The notes: a model not told the origin generated them from the letters alone. A stretch of DNA of 64,000 bases from Desulfospira joergensenii DSM 10085 (GCF_000420085.1 NZ_ATUG01000003.1:1116001-1180000); one strand, 5' to 3'. Numbered from the stretch's first letter, positions 17,537 through 26,441 are shown. Translations and numbers: made by a program.

Positions 17537-17899
17537 TTTGCTCCTGTATTTCGATTCTTGAAAGGTAGATTAATGAAACAGAACAATATGTTCAGCAGAT
17601 CTGTATATCATTCAAAATTGATTATCTAACTGCATAACATGATTATTTTCATGTTAACCAGATCTGCATAATTCCTTTTTAAAATCACCATTATTGGAAT
17701 GACTAAACATCCCATGCCAAAAATTGCAACAGTAAATTAAATACCCTGTACAATTACATTTATTTTTGCCCAGAAGACCGTTGACTTATGGTATAATTAA
17801 TGCCCACCAAGATCCCTGAAACAAACAGGACCGGCTGAACAAAAGCAAAGGATTTCGCTTTCATTCACAGGTGTTCAATGCCACTAACTCTCTTTGGGT
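17537..17899. other. Intergenic region 5' of the signal-peptidase cassette
   Basis: This stretch holds no ORF with support. It contains the cluster-leader repeat copy A at 17622-17687 and, nearer the gene, a CAGGAGCAAA ribosome site for the signal peptidase. The rest, up to the end of the LysR gene at 17900, is AT-rich with no further structure that I can name. Confidence 0.5.
17622..17687 (-). repeat. Cluster-leader repeat, copy A (attI-like or attC-like)
   Basis: Read on the minus strand, it opens with TGATTTTAAAAAGGAATTAT, passes through TAACAT and ATGTTAT arms, and ends in the core GTTAGATAA. The same 20-nt opening and the same arms and core occur at 37202-37268, where another cassette-like cluster begins. 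Over about 67 nt roughly four fifths of positions agree. The core fits GTTRRRY, the integrase crossover consensus. It may be an insertion site (attI-like), an unusual attC, or a shared promoter. Confidence 0.6.
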
Positions 17900-18784
17900 C
17901 TAATTCAGCTTCAAAGATTTGATGTGGTTTATGAGATCCTTAAACACCTGTTTCTCAAAATTCCGTTTTTTCAGATAGATATTGATCTGGTCGTTGAGGA
18001 CCCCGGTCTCCGGAAACAATTCCAGGAGAAGTCCCTTTTCCAGTTCCTTTAAGACGGTATACCGGGGGACAAACCCTACCCCTAGGGATTCCAGGGCAGC
18101 ATTGATGATTCCCCGAACATTGGATATCCGGGTGATCTTTTCAAAGCCGAAATCAGACGCCTCTTCCAGTCCATTGATGAAATTTTTCCACCAGGTCAGT
18201 TCCCGGTCAAAGGAGAGCAGGTTGCATAGTTTCAGGTCCGGGACAGCCCCAATATTTTTTTCCCGGACATAGGCAGGAGATGCAATCACCGCATACTCCT
18301 CCCGAAGCAGGGGGATGGAAACCAAATCATCGTGGACATGGGGAACACAGTCCACGATGATGTCCAGTTCATCCATGAGAAGAGGATCCAAAAGCTGGGG
18401 AGCCAGCATGAAGTCAATGTGGATATGGGGATGATCCAGGAAAAAAGGGGTCATGCCTTTGATCAGGACCGAAGAGCCGAATTCCACCGGGGCTCCCAGG
18501 TTGATGGAGACGGGAAGCTCTTTTCCGGCCACAAGCCCGTCCAGGGTGTCTTCAATGCGGTTGAAGATCCCGGCACAGCGGCGGTAGAGGAATTCCCCTT
18601 CCCGGGTGAGGCGGAACTGCCTGACCTGCCGGTCCACCAGGTCAAAGCCGAGATCCGTCTCCAGTTTTTTAATGGCATGACTCACGGCAGACTGGGTCAG
18701 GCACATCTTGTCCCCGCACCGGGTATAGCTTTTGGTTCCCGCCAGGATATAAAAGGTTTTCAGCTTGTTTAAATCCACCTGCAT
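17900..18784 (-). CDS. LysR-family transcriptional regulator
   Basis: The 294-residue product starts at 18784, with GGGGAAGCGAAG just upstream. A longer reading to 18991 would add 69 residues unlike any LysR protein. Residues 1-60 form the winged helix-turn-helix (LNKLKTFYILAGTKSYTRCG, LTQSAVSHAIKKLETDLG). The rest is the two-lobed effector-binding domain. The AGTKSYTRCGDKMCLTQSAVS stretch is slightly unusual in carrying two cysteines. No divergent partner is adjacent, since the SprT-like gene starts 275 nt away on the other strand. The effector is unknown. Confidence 0.88.
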   Translation of the reverse strand: MQVDLNKLKTFYILAGTKSYTRCGDKMCLTQSAVSHAIKKLETDLGFDLVDRQVRQFRLTREGEFLYRRCAGIFNRIEDTLDGLVAGKELPVSINLGAPVEFGSSVLIKGMTPFFLDHPHIHIDFMLAPQLLDPLLMDELDIIVDCVPHVHDDLVSIPLLREEYAVIASPAYVREKNIGAVPDLKLCNLLSFDRELTWWKNFINGLEEASDFGFEKITRISNVRGIINAALESLGVGFVPRYTVLKELEKGLLLELFPETGVLNDQINIYLKKRNFEKQVFKDLINHIKSLKLN

Positions 18785-19058
18785 CTTCGCTTCCCCCCAT
18801 TTGTTACCACCCCACACAGATACCACAGGAAAAGATGGCAAGTAAAACCTAAATTTCCAAAAACCGGGACAAACCTTGACCTTTACGATCTCCACGGACC
18901 ATGGATCTTTCCCGGAAAGGCCGGGATATTTCACCGGCAAAAAATAGGGCTGGTATTCTTTAGAGTTTAACAATATATTTTGAAGTTTCATTATGTGCGG
19001 GTCCCTGGTTCATCCGGGAGGATATGGAGAAAAAGCCTGAAAAGGGGAAGCGGTATTC

Positions 19059-20174
19059 ATGGGAACAAAGATAGATAAAAAGATTCTGTGGTCCAGGCAG
19101 CTCATCGTTGAATTTCAGAACATCTGCCATTCCCACGGCATCTGCATGAAACTGCCCGGCGTCAATATATCCGAATCAAAGGTTCACTACGGACTATGGG
19201 AACCGGGTTCAAAAACCCTGTCCATATCAAGGCATCTCATTGAAGACTATCCCTGGCCGGTGGTGCTGGAGATTTTAAAACATGAAATGGCCCATCAATA
19301 TGTCTCGGAAGTCATTAAAGGAGAAGAGATTCACGGGCCTCTCTTTAAAGAAGCCTGTCAAAGACTGGGGGTTCATCCGGATTTCATCAGGGCCGGCGGG
19401 GCCATAACTTCTGATATGCTGATTCAGGATAAGGATCTTTCCCCCCGGGCCGGACTCATGATCCGAAAAATTGAAAAGCTCCTCTCTTTGGCCAACTCCG
19501 ACAATGAACATGAAGCCCGGCTGGCCTCTAAAAAGGCCAATGATCTGATTCAAAAGCACAACCTTGACCTTTTTAAGGATAAAGACCATGGACAAAAGAG
19601 CCGTGCAACCTATCGGGTGATCACCCACAAAAGGAAAAGGATTGAAAGTCTTCAGAAAAGCATCCTTGGAATCTTAAGAGATTTTTATTTTGTGGATACG
19701 GTAACCTCCTCCATCTATGATCCCCATGAAGGGGAATCCTTCCGGTCCATTGTGCTCTTCGGGCTTCAGGAAAACCTTGAAGTGGCTGAGTACGTCTACC
19801 ATTACCTCCTTGGAACCGGAAAAAAATTCTGGAAGGAAAGCCGCCAACGCCACGGCTATCAAAGGGGGGATAAGGTCTCCTTTGATATTGGATTTGTCAA
19901 CGGCATTCGAAAGACCCTGGAAAAATCAAACCCTCCAGAGGAGCCCCCTGCCGGCATTGATAAGAGATTTCCGGCAGTCACCTTAAACGCCCTGATCAAC
20001 AAAGAAAATCAGATCGAACTCAACCGGGTCTTTCCCAGGCTGAGAAAGATCGCCTACGGCCGCCATCGCAAGGGGGCGGCCTATGAAAAAGGATATGAAA
20101 AAGGGGAAAAGACTCTGATCAAAAAGGGCATTCACCACCGGAGAACAGGCCTTCCCCCTTTGTTGAACCGATAA
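19059..20174 (+). CDS. SprT-like metallopeptidase / DUF2786 protein
   Basis: The protein has 371 residues. Residues about 10-110 form an SprT-like zinc peptidase domain with HEMAHQY (His75, Glu76, His79) and an upstream KTLSISRHLIEDYPW block. Residues about 130-170 match DUF2786 (IEKLLSLANSDNEHEARLAS then KANDLIQKHNLDL), followed by its usual partner domain and a lysine-rich tail. A GGGGAAGC site precedes the ATG. Proteins of this layout are widespread and often phage- or island-linked, but the target is unknown. It stands alone. Confidence 0.75.
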   Translation: MGTKIDKKILWSRQLIVEFQNICHSHGICMKLPGVNISESKVHYGLWEPGSKTLSISRHLIEDYPWPVVLEILKHEMAHQYVSEVIKGEEIHGPLFKEACQRLGVHPDFIRAGGAITSDMLIQDKDLSPRAGLMIRKIEKLLSLANSDNEHEARLASKKANDLIQKHNLDLFKDKDHGQKSRATYRVITHKRKRIESLQKSILGILRDFYFVDTVTSSIYDPHEGESFRSIVLFGLQENLEVAEYVYHYLLGTGKKFWKESRQRHGYQRGDKVSFDIGFVNGIRKTLEKSNPPEEPPAGIDKRFPAVTLNALINKENQIELNRVFPRLRKIAYGRHRKGAAYEKGYEKGEKTLIKKGIHHRRTGLPPLLNR

Positions 20175-20178
20175 ATTC

Positions 20179-20724
20179 CTATTCCCTCCAATGCTCCGGC
20201 TGATTCAGCACATCAGAGCAGACCACCCTCCCCTTTACCCGTCCGATACCCCCGGGACAAAGTTCCTGCACCATCCAGGCATTGGCATGCTCCATTGGAA
20301 TGGGGTACGGGGCCTCATATCCAAGGGCTCCTGCCGGGATAAACCCTGAGCGGGGATAATAATTGGGATGGCCCAGCACAAAAACCAGTTCCCCCCCTGC
20401 CTGTCTTAACCGGTCCAGGCCCTCTTTGATGAGAAGGGTTCCGATGCCTCTGTTCTGGACTTCGGGAAGAATGGCCAGGGGAGCCAGGATCTGTGCTGAA
20501 ACCGGCTCCCGGGTCTGTGTGACGACAACCTTTGTAAAAAGGATATGCCCGATGATTTTTTTATCCTCCTCGGCCACGAGGGAGAGACGGGGCTCGGCGG
20601 TTGGATCATGAAACAGCCCGTTGACCAGGCCGGCGATCACCGGTCCTTTTTCCTTTCCAAATGCCCTGGTATGAATTTTTTCAATTTCTATTTTATCCGA
20701 TTCATTCGATTTTCTGATCTTCAC
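20179..20724 (-). CDS. GNAT-family N-acetyltransferase (YhbS-like)
   Basis: GTG at 20724 is preferred because AAAGGAAAAAAGA lies right before it and the protein then opens with the family-typical (V)KIRKSNESDKIEIEKIHTRA. An ATG further out (20775) would add 17 unlikely residues. The acetyl-CoA loop is LPEVQNRGIGTLLIKEG, and the later segment GELVFVLGHPNYYPRSGFIP is the YhbS-subfamily signature. The product has 181 residues. Substrates of this subfamily are mostly unknown. The gene is convergent with the SprT-like gene, with only 4 nt between them. Confidence 0.85.
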   Translation of the reverse strand: MKIRKSNESDKIEIEKIHTRAFGKEKGPVIAGLVNGLFHDPTAEPRLSLVAEEDKKIIGHILFTKVVVTQTREPVSAQILAPLAILPEVQNRGIGTLLIKEGLDRLRQAGGELVFVLGHPNYYPRSGFIPAGALGYEAPYPIPMEHANAWMVQELCPGGIGRVKGRVVCSDVLNQPEHWRE

Positions 20725-21115
20725 TCTTTTTTCCTTTCTGATATGCCGGTACGGCATTGAAAATATAATTCTCAATATATGGTTTGAGAAATACGCTGTT
20801 TTTTTTAAGAAAAATCAGGCGGCGCTGCAGACAAAAGATAAGAAAGGAAATATCAGACAGTAATCCCGTCAAAACAAAGAGAAAAAAAGGGCCGGTTCCC
20901 CCCGAACAACTTTGGCTCCAGGGGAACAGAATCCGATCCATTACCGATTATCCCTATCTTTTATCGGCAGGGCCCGGCACAATATCCAATGAGAATCTAA
21001 TCAAAAAAATCCTTTTCATAGGTGTGGGAATGTTTTTTTCAAGATTCGTATACCACGGGCAAAAGAGCTCTGTCAAATCGGAAACCGTTCTTCGCCATCT
21101 GAGAATTGCCGGCGT
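20725..21115. other. Intergenic region between two minus-strand genes
   Basis: The only ORF of note (plus strand, 20784-21224) overlaps the end of the phosphoesterase gene, has no ribosome site and shows no family pattern, so I treat it as chance. I see no structure of interest in the remainder. Confidence 0.5.
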
Positions 21116-21874
21116 CTACACCGGGCCGGCAGCCCCCGGGTCAGAATTTTTTGTCAGGATCCGGGCATATATTTCCGGGATTCCGGCGGCCCTGATTTTC
21201 CTTGCCGCACCTGCCGCATCATAGGCAAGGGATCTGACCTCAAGTTCATATCTTTCCGTATTCCAGAGCACATAGGTTGCACGGCCGGATCCGTCCCTTG
21301 GCTGCCCCACGCTTCCGGCATTGACCATGTATTTCCTGCCCCTCTCAAGGCGTTTCCTCCCCGGCTTCAGTATTTTCCGGACAACCCGGCCCTGCTCTAT
21401 ATAGACAAGGCAGAGCTGATGGGTATGACCGACAAAACAAAGGGATTCCTCCATCATGCAAAAGGCCTGTAAGAGCTTTTTATCTTCCACCAGATGTAGA
21501 TAGAACCGGTTCGAATCCGGGGGGAATCCGTGAACAAAAAGACAATTCTCCAGGGACAGGTTTAATCCAAGGGAACGGATGAATTCAAGGGAATCCTCTG
21601 ACAGGCTGTTCATGGCAGATTCAAGGGCCTTTTGTGCCTCTTTCCGGAACCTCGCCTTTGCTTTTTCCTCCAACACGGCCATCTCGTGATTGCCCAGAAC
21701 CGTGGAGATCTTTTGGTCTTTAACCCGTTGGATCACCCTTTCCGAGTCTGCGCCGTAACCGATGTTATCCCCCAGGGAGACAATTACATCCGCTCCGTTT
21801 GCCCGGATATCCCGAAGCACACTGGAAAAGGCCTCGTAATTGCCGTGGATGTCTGTGATCACTGCTATCTTCAT
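21116..21874 (-). CDS. Calcineurin-like metallophosphoesterase (YfcE/MJ0936-like)
   Basis: The 252-residue protein has all dinuclear-metal motifs in order: TDIHGN (Asp8, His10), SLGDNIGYG, VLGNHEMAV, FVHGFPP and FVGHTHQLC, followed by MVNAGSVGQPRDG. This spacing matches small cytosolic phosphodiesterases of the YfcE/DUF2156-independent type, which hydrolyse cyclic or general phosphodiesters in vitro. It stands alone, divergent from the STN/PDZ gene. The physiological substrate cannot be read from the sequence. Confidence 0.88.
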   Translation of the reverse strand: MKIAVITDIHGNYEAFSSVLRDIRANGADVIVSLGDNIGYGADSERVIQRVKDQKISTVLGNHEMAVLEEKAKARFRKEAQKALESAMNSLSEDSLEFIRSLGLNLSLENCLFVHGFPPDSNRFYLHLVEDKKLLQAFCMMEESLCFVGHTHQLCLVYIEQGRVVRKILKPGRKRLERGRKYMVNAGSVGQPRDGSGRATYVLWNTERYELEVRSLAYDAAGAARKIRAAGIPEIYARILTKNSDPGAAGPV

Positions 21875-22032
21875 TTTACAAAACCCGGGACTGGGCTGAC
21901 CTCTCTTTCCCGATTCCCTTCCATTTGGTTTGCCTCTGGAAGCGGATTAAAATTACCACAGGGAGGATTCAAAAACAATCATAGCTCATCCGGGCACTTG
22001 CCCGCCGGGTCAATTTTGGGCTATACTGGACC

Positions 22033-22764
22033 ATGTTCATGGATACTTCCCCCAGATTCAATTTCCCTTCAGGCATTGCCCTTGTTTTCCTATTCGGGGC
22101 ATTGGCCCTCTTCCTTCTTCAAAAACCGGCAATCGCTGACAACGGCGTTCTGGTAATGGATGATAAGGGATTGATCACACTCCGGGCAGAGAGCCGGGAA
22201 TTAAAACAGATCTTATCCGAATTTCAAACCCAGCATTCATTGGTTTTCTCCGGGCTTTCCCAATATCCGGATAAAAAAATCACTCTCTCCTGTACAGGGT
22301 CTGTCACGGATGTGGTGAAAAAACTCTTAAAAACCCTGGGAATCCGGAATTATGCCTTTACCTTCACCGGGGAAAGATTGATCCATGTCAGTGTTCTGCC
22401 GGTTTCAGCCGCCGTTGAGACCATTGAAAAGCCGGATTCTCAAGCCGTGAGACAGGATGACGGTCCATTTGATTCCTCAACCGTCATGATCAAGACCGTA
22501 TTGCCTGGAACCCAGGGGGAAGGGATTCCCCTTGAGCCCAATGATTACATCATTGCATATGGCGGTCATAAGATACGACATGCTCATGGACTGATCGCCC
22601 ATATCAAAAAACTTCAAGGGGAAGGCCGGGTCAATATGGTCATTGCCAGGGACGGAGTTCCCCTGGAATTCATTCTTCAGGACGGCTTTATCGGGGTCCA
22701 GGTCGTCACCGTCCCCATCCATTCCCAAACCCTGGAAAAGCTTTACCGGGATGCGGGGCTTTGA
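22033..22764 (+). CDS. Secreted/anchored protein with STN-like and PDZ-like domains
   Basis: The 243-residue protein begins with a hydrophobic signal or anchor (residues about 13-36, IALVFLFGALALFLL). Residues about 45-110 resemble the secretin/TonB short N-terminal domain (ITLRAESRELKQILSEF, then KKITLSCTGSVTDVVKKLL). Residues about 150-235 resemble a PDZ domain (GEGIPLEPNDYIIAYGGHKI, HIKKLQGEGRVNMVIARDG). ATG 22033 or 22039 could be the start. No secretion genes flank it. The domain pair suggests a periplasmic scaffold, for example a type II secretion-like accessory, but this is inference. Confidence 0.65.
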   Translation: MFMDTSPRFNFPSGIALVFLFGALALFLLQKPAIADNGVLVMDDKGLITLRAESRELKQILSEFQTQHSLVFSGLSQYPDKKITLSCTGSVTDVVKKLLKTLGIRNYAFTFTGERLIHVSVLPVSAAVETIEKPDSQAVRQDDGPFDSSTVMIKTVLPGTQGEGIPLEPNDYIIAYGGHKIRHAHGLIAHIKKLQGEGRVNMVIARDGVPLEFILQDGFIGVQVVTVPIHSQTLEKLYRDAGL

Positions 22765-22806
22765 ATGGAAGCGTCCCCATCCTTGATTTTATGGGTTTAC
22801 TTTATA

Positions 22807-23377
22807 TAAGCCTGGATGTTTTTTACGATACCCGCCAGATCAAAAGGCTTTCCCCCAGTTCAATGGGACCGAGGCAGAATCTTTCATTTACGCTCTGATT
22901 GAACCAGGTCTGTCTGATTCTGAGATTCGGGCTCCGCCCGTCCTCCGGGTTCAATACTTCCACATTTTTATGCATGCCGCGGACAAGGGATCTTCGATAT
23001 GAATCAAAACAATAGATCCACTTATCATCCGCTTTACTGGCCATCAGATAATGCTCCTCTGTTTTTGTCAGCAGCATATTGCACAAGGCCACGCCTTCCT
23101 GTTCAAGGCATTGGTTGATTTTGCTTTCCCGGTCAATTCTGACGGATTCTCCATCAATAAATTCGGTTCGGACGGCAAAGGATTTCATGCGATAGGAATT
23201 GAGCCAGTTGCCAACCAACCTCACGGCGTACTTACTGGTCCCGCCGATACCGAACCTGGCATTTCTTCCAACCGTATCCAGGCAGTGCAGATAGATATGC
23301 CGAATGACCATGGGAGGAATCTCTTTTCGATGAAAGAGATAACTGATCGCATTGACCAAGGCGGTTGGGACGCAACC
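22807..23377 (-). repeat. 570-bp direct repeat, copy 1
   Basis: This segment and 25870-26441 are nearly identical in the same orientation, both starting AAGCCTGGATGTTTTTTACG at the low-coordinate side. They differ by scattered single bases only. At the high-coordinate side the match ends after ACCAAGGCGGTTGG and a few bases. Copy 1 carries a truncated version of the C39-like gene that is complete in copy 2. Confidence 0.85.
22823..23377 (-). pseudogene. C39-like cysteine peptidase, N-terminus lost
   Basis: This frame is nearly identical to the intact gene at 25886-26488 from the catalytic CVPTALVNAISYLF segment onward. Upstream of the Cys the sequence changes abruptly and a TAA lies in frame two codons before it. 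The first 17 residues and the start codon are therefore gone. A TTG start 6 residues after the Cys would give a protein without the nucleophile. The His and Asp segments (EEHYLMAS, IYCFDSY) are retained. It is best read as the broken copy of a duplicated gene. Confidence 0.8.
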
Positions 23378-23669
23378 TTATCCTCCTGTTTTTATGAGAA
23401 TCTAATACATTCATTGGCTGATGACCACCCGAATCTTGCTCTAAAATTCAGCAATATCCGGGTGGTTCGCTAAAAAGATAGTGGGTATTGTTTAACGCAG
23501 AAAAAGAAGACCAGAGAAAGACACAAGCAGTTGAAATAGTAAAGAAGGTTATGAATATTAGTGAATGAGTTCTAATTCGTATTTTTATCTATAATATGGG
23601 AAGGCCCAAGACAGGATCATGGGAAGTTTATTTTTATAGAAAAACTCATCTTTCGGAGATGAAAAAAAC
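23378..23669. other. Intergenic region between the repeat copy and the MocR promoter
   Basis: No gene is seen. A 7-bp inverted repeat (CCACCCG / CGGGTGG near 23427-23467) is the only structure noticed, and it is too weak to name. Confidence 0.4.
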
Positions 23670-23710
23670 TTGACCCGTTTTATATTGATATGGTATTAAT
23701 ACCGTATCAA
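23670..23710 (+). promoter_or_regulatory. Promoter with palindromic operator for the MocR-type regulator
   Basis: A -35 box TTGACC (23670-23675) and a -10 box TATTAA (23694-23699) are spaced by 18 nt. A near-perfect 26-bp palindrome at 23685-23710 (TTGATATGGTAT / ATACCGTATCAA around the centre) covers the -10 region. The ATG of the regulator lies 19 nt further on. The layout suggests autoregulation by the encoded GntR-type protein. Confidence 0.6.
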
Positions 23711-23728
23711 TTTAAGAAGAGGGTATTT

Positions 23729-25231
23729 ATGATTAAAATCCAGATTGATAAAAAGTCGGAAAATCCACTCTATGTCCAGGTCCGGGACCGAATCCGGGAC
23801 GCCATCAGCCGGGGAGAATTCCTCCAGGGAGACAAGCTGCCGACGGTAACGGCGTTTGCCAAACAGGTCGGCGTCACCCAAGCCACCATTCGCAGGGCTT
23901 TGGAAGACCTGACCCAACAGGGGCTGATCCACTCCCATGTTGGACGCGGCACCTTTGTGGGAGCGGTGGCCCGGGGTGAGAAGGACGAAACTGAAATTTC
24001 TGAACCCAAGGCTTCCAAAGACATTGAACGATCTGGGCTGGCAAGCCGCAGACTCCGTCAGGGTGTATCCAAGAGTATCTGCAGCCTGGTCTCAGCCGCC
24101 TGCAGGCCCGGGGTCCGGGATTTTTCAAAGGGTGTCATGGATCCTGGATTAATTGAGCCCAAACTCTGGGAAGAAATGGTTGCCAAAGCCATGACGCATG
24201 ATTGCCAGGACTATATTGGCTATGGCGATCTCAACGGCATGCCCGCGCTTCGGGAGGAGATAGCCGAAAGATATCAGGCCAAGGGCCTACCCATTTCCCC
24301 GGACCAGATTCTGATCACCCACGGTTCCCAGCAGGGAGCGGCCATCGCCGCGCTGGATGCAGCGGAAAACAACCGGCACGTTTGGATTGAGACACCGGGA
24401 TTTCAAGGCTTTGTAGACGCGTTTGTCAGTCAGGGGAACCGGGTGGACCCCATCCTTTCAGACGGGAAACTCCCCACGGATCCAGAGCCGCTTTGCCCGT
24501 CCACCCTTTTGTGCATCTGCCCGGAATTTTCTAGCCCCACCGGAGAAACCATGAATAACAGCCGCCGGAGGGAAATCGCCCAGTGGGCGGTACAGAACAA
24601 TGGGTTTGTCTTCTCCGATCAAGTCTTCGAGGACCTTCGTTTTGAAGGGAAACCTCAGGAACATATGATCAACCTCCTGGGTCCGAGCCGGGCCATCGTT
24701 GCCTCGTCTCTTTCCAAATCCCTGGCCTCTGGATTGAGGCTGGGATGGATGATCAGCTCTCCGGAACGGATTGCTGGATTTGCCCAGCTCAAACTGTCCA
24801 TGTCCCACGCCTGCCCTTCCCTGATGGAAGGCATTGCACTGGCATTTTTACGGTCCGGGGCCTATGACGAACATCTTGAACGGGTAAGACAGATACACAA
24901 GGCCAGGCGGGATACCATGCTCACCTGCCTGGATCAACTCATGCCCCAGGGCGTGACCTGGACCCATGCCCAAGGGGGATTTTTCACCTGGGTGACCCTG
25001 CCGCCCGCTTACTCCAGCGTCACCTTGCTGCTTTCCCTGCTGGACAAGGGAGTCAGCCTCATGCCCGGACCGACCTTTGATATGGACAAACGGTTCATGA
25101 ACAACTTCCGCTTAAGCTGGGCCTGGACCGATGTAAATGAGATAGAAGAGGGAATGGAAATCCTGGCGGATGCGGTCAAGGAACTCTTGCGCAAACCACC
25201 GGGTGAACCCAACGGCCTTTTGCATTTTTGA
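23729..25231 (+). CDS. MocR-type (GntR/aminotransferase) transcriptional regulator
   Basis: The start at 23729 has AAGAGGG upstream and gives a 500-residue protein opening with MIKIQIDKKSENPLYVQVRD. The ATG at 23690 lies inside the operator and is rejected. Residues about 5-75 form a GntR winged helix (ITRxxRALEDLTQQGLIHSH-like, GRGTFVG). The rest is a fold-type I PLP aminotransferase domain with FSSPTGETM and the PLP-lysine segment SSLSKSLASGLRLGWM. MocR proteins sense PLP or amino-compound adducts and typically control PLP, GABA or taurine genes. Here no such gene is adjacent except a 70-residue ORF. Confidence 0.9.
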   Translation: MIKIQIDKKSENPLYVQVRDRIRDAISRGEFLQGDKLPTVTAFAKQVGVTQATIRRALEDLTQQGLIHSHVGRGTFVGAVARGEKDETEISEPKASKDIERSGLASRRLRQGVSKSICSLVSAACRPGVRDFSKGVMDPGLIEPKLWEEMVAKAMTHDCQDYIGYGDLNGMPALREEIAERYQAKGLPISPDQILITHGSQQGAAIAALDAAENNRHVWIETPGFQGFVDAFVSQGNRVDPILSDGKLPTDPEPLCPSTLLCICPEFSSPTGETMNNSRRREIAQWAVQNNGFVFSDQVFEDLRFEGKPQEHMINLLGPSRAIVASSLSKSLASGLRLGWMISSPERIAGFAQLKLSMSHACPSLMEGIALAFLRSGAYDEHLERVRQIHKARRDTMLTCLDQLMPQGVTWTHAQGGFFTWVTLPPAYSSVTLLLSLLDKGVSLMPGPTFDMDKRFMNNFRLSWAWTDVNEIEEGMEILADAVKELLRKPPGEPNGLLHF

Positions 25232-25259
25232 ATTTAAGGAGAATCCAAAGGAGAATCCA

Positions 25260-25472
25260 ATGGAACATTTATTTTTGGAGATCATGGTCAAGGAAAAGGA
25301 GACAGCCTTCAGAAGAGAGGCTGAAACATTTCGGCTCCTATACCAGGCGAATACCACGCCATTCCCCTTTACGGCACGTATTTTCGACGGCCTGGGAGAA
25401 GGCCTAATCCGGCTGGGCAGACATCTAAAAACAAAATATGGGATGACTCCGGGTTGCGCTAAAGTAATTTAA
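25260..25472 (+). CDS. Small protein downstream of the MocR gene (70 aa)
   Basis: The ATG follows AAAGGAGAATCCA, a good ribosome site, 28 nt after the MocR gene, so the two are probably co-transcribed. The product opens with MEHLFLEIMVKEKETAFRRE and continues with an aromatic/arginine-rich helix (FDGLGEGLIRLGRHLKTKYG). No family is recognised and no membrane segment is seen. It may be an adaptor or a target linked to the regulator. Confidence 0.5.
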   Translation: MEHLFLEIMVKEKETAFRREAETFRLLYQANTTPFPFTARIFDGLGEGLIRLGRHLKTKYGMTPGCAKVI

Positions 25473-25616
25473 AAATCCCGGCCAGATAAGCAGTCTTTTC
25501 CACTACCTATCTGAGTTATACCGTTTAAGGTATTGGCTGCAATCTTTTTTTAGGTATAGGAACCTGCTTTTTGCTAAAGAAAGTATCGAAAATCCCCAAA
25601 GCTTAAAATATTACTG

Positions 25617-25660
25617 CTCCCCTGATACAGGTACAACATGTTGTACCTGTATCAGGGGAG
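25617..25660. repeat. Perfect 44-bp palindrome
   Basis: CTCCCCTGATACAGGTACAAC at 25617-25637 is followed by AT and then by its exact reverse complement at 25640-25660. No base is mismatched over 21 bp arms. No T-run follows on the plus strand, and the position is 145 nt beyond the 70-residue gene, so a simple terminator is unlikely. The rest of 25473-25869 holds no gene that I can support. Confidence 0.9.
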
Positions 25661-25869
25661 AGAAACTTAATTCAAGACAAAAATCAAGGTCTGAACAATT
25701 GAAAAGAAAATCACTTAAGATTCCTGAAAAATTTTTAAAATACCAAGACAGGGATGATTTTGGGCCACCGTAATTCCACAGCCCAATTTTAAAAAATCAA
25801 TACCAACTCTCTAATTCAAGACCTGATCCTTAAATCATGACCCTTAACTCACTTAAATCATGCTTTATG

Positions 25870-26441
25870 TAAGCCTGGATGTTTTTTACGATACCCGCCA
25901 GATCAAAAGGCTTTCCCGCAGTTCAATGGGACCGAGGCAGAATCTTTCATTTACACTTTGATTGAACCAGGTCTGTCTGATTCTGAGATTCGGGCTCCGT
26001 CCGTCCTCCGGGTTCAATACTTCCACATTTTTATGCATGCCGCGGACAAAGGATCTTCGATATGAATCAAAACAATAGATCCACTTATCATCCGCTTTAC
26101 TGGCCATCAGGTAATGCTCCTCTGTTTTTGTCAGCAGCATATTGCACAAAACCACGCCTTCCTGTTCAAGGCATTGGTTGATTTTGCTTTCCCGGTCAAT
26201 TCGGACGGATTCTCCATCAATAAATTCGGTGCGGACAGCAAAGGATTTCATGCGATAGGAATTGAGCCAGTTGCCAACCAGCCTCACGGCGTACTTACTG
26301 GTCCCGCCGATACCGAACCTGGCATTTCTTCCAACCGTATCCAGGCAGTATAAATAAATATGCCGAATGACCATGGGAGGTATCTCTTTTCGATGAAAAA
26401 GATAACTGATCGCATTGACCAAGGCGGTTGGAACGCAATCA
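25870..26441 (-). repeat. 570-bp direct repeat, copy 2
   Basis: This is the intact partner of 22807-23377 in the same orientation. The repeats bracket a 2.5-kb segment that contains the MocR regulator, the 70-residue gene and the 44-bp palindrome. This bracketing suggests a segmental duplication or an insertion between the copies. Confidence 0.85.

Noticed and set aside
20784..21224. 146-residue plus-strand ORF
   Set aside because: Overlaps the phosphoesterase gene end, has no ribosome site and no family pattern.
25617..25660. 44-bp palindrome as an ordinary terminator
   Set aside because: No T-run follows on either strand and the arms are longer than usual terminators, so I list it as a repeat.
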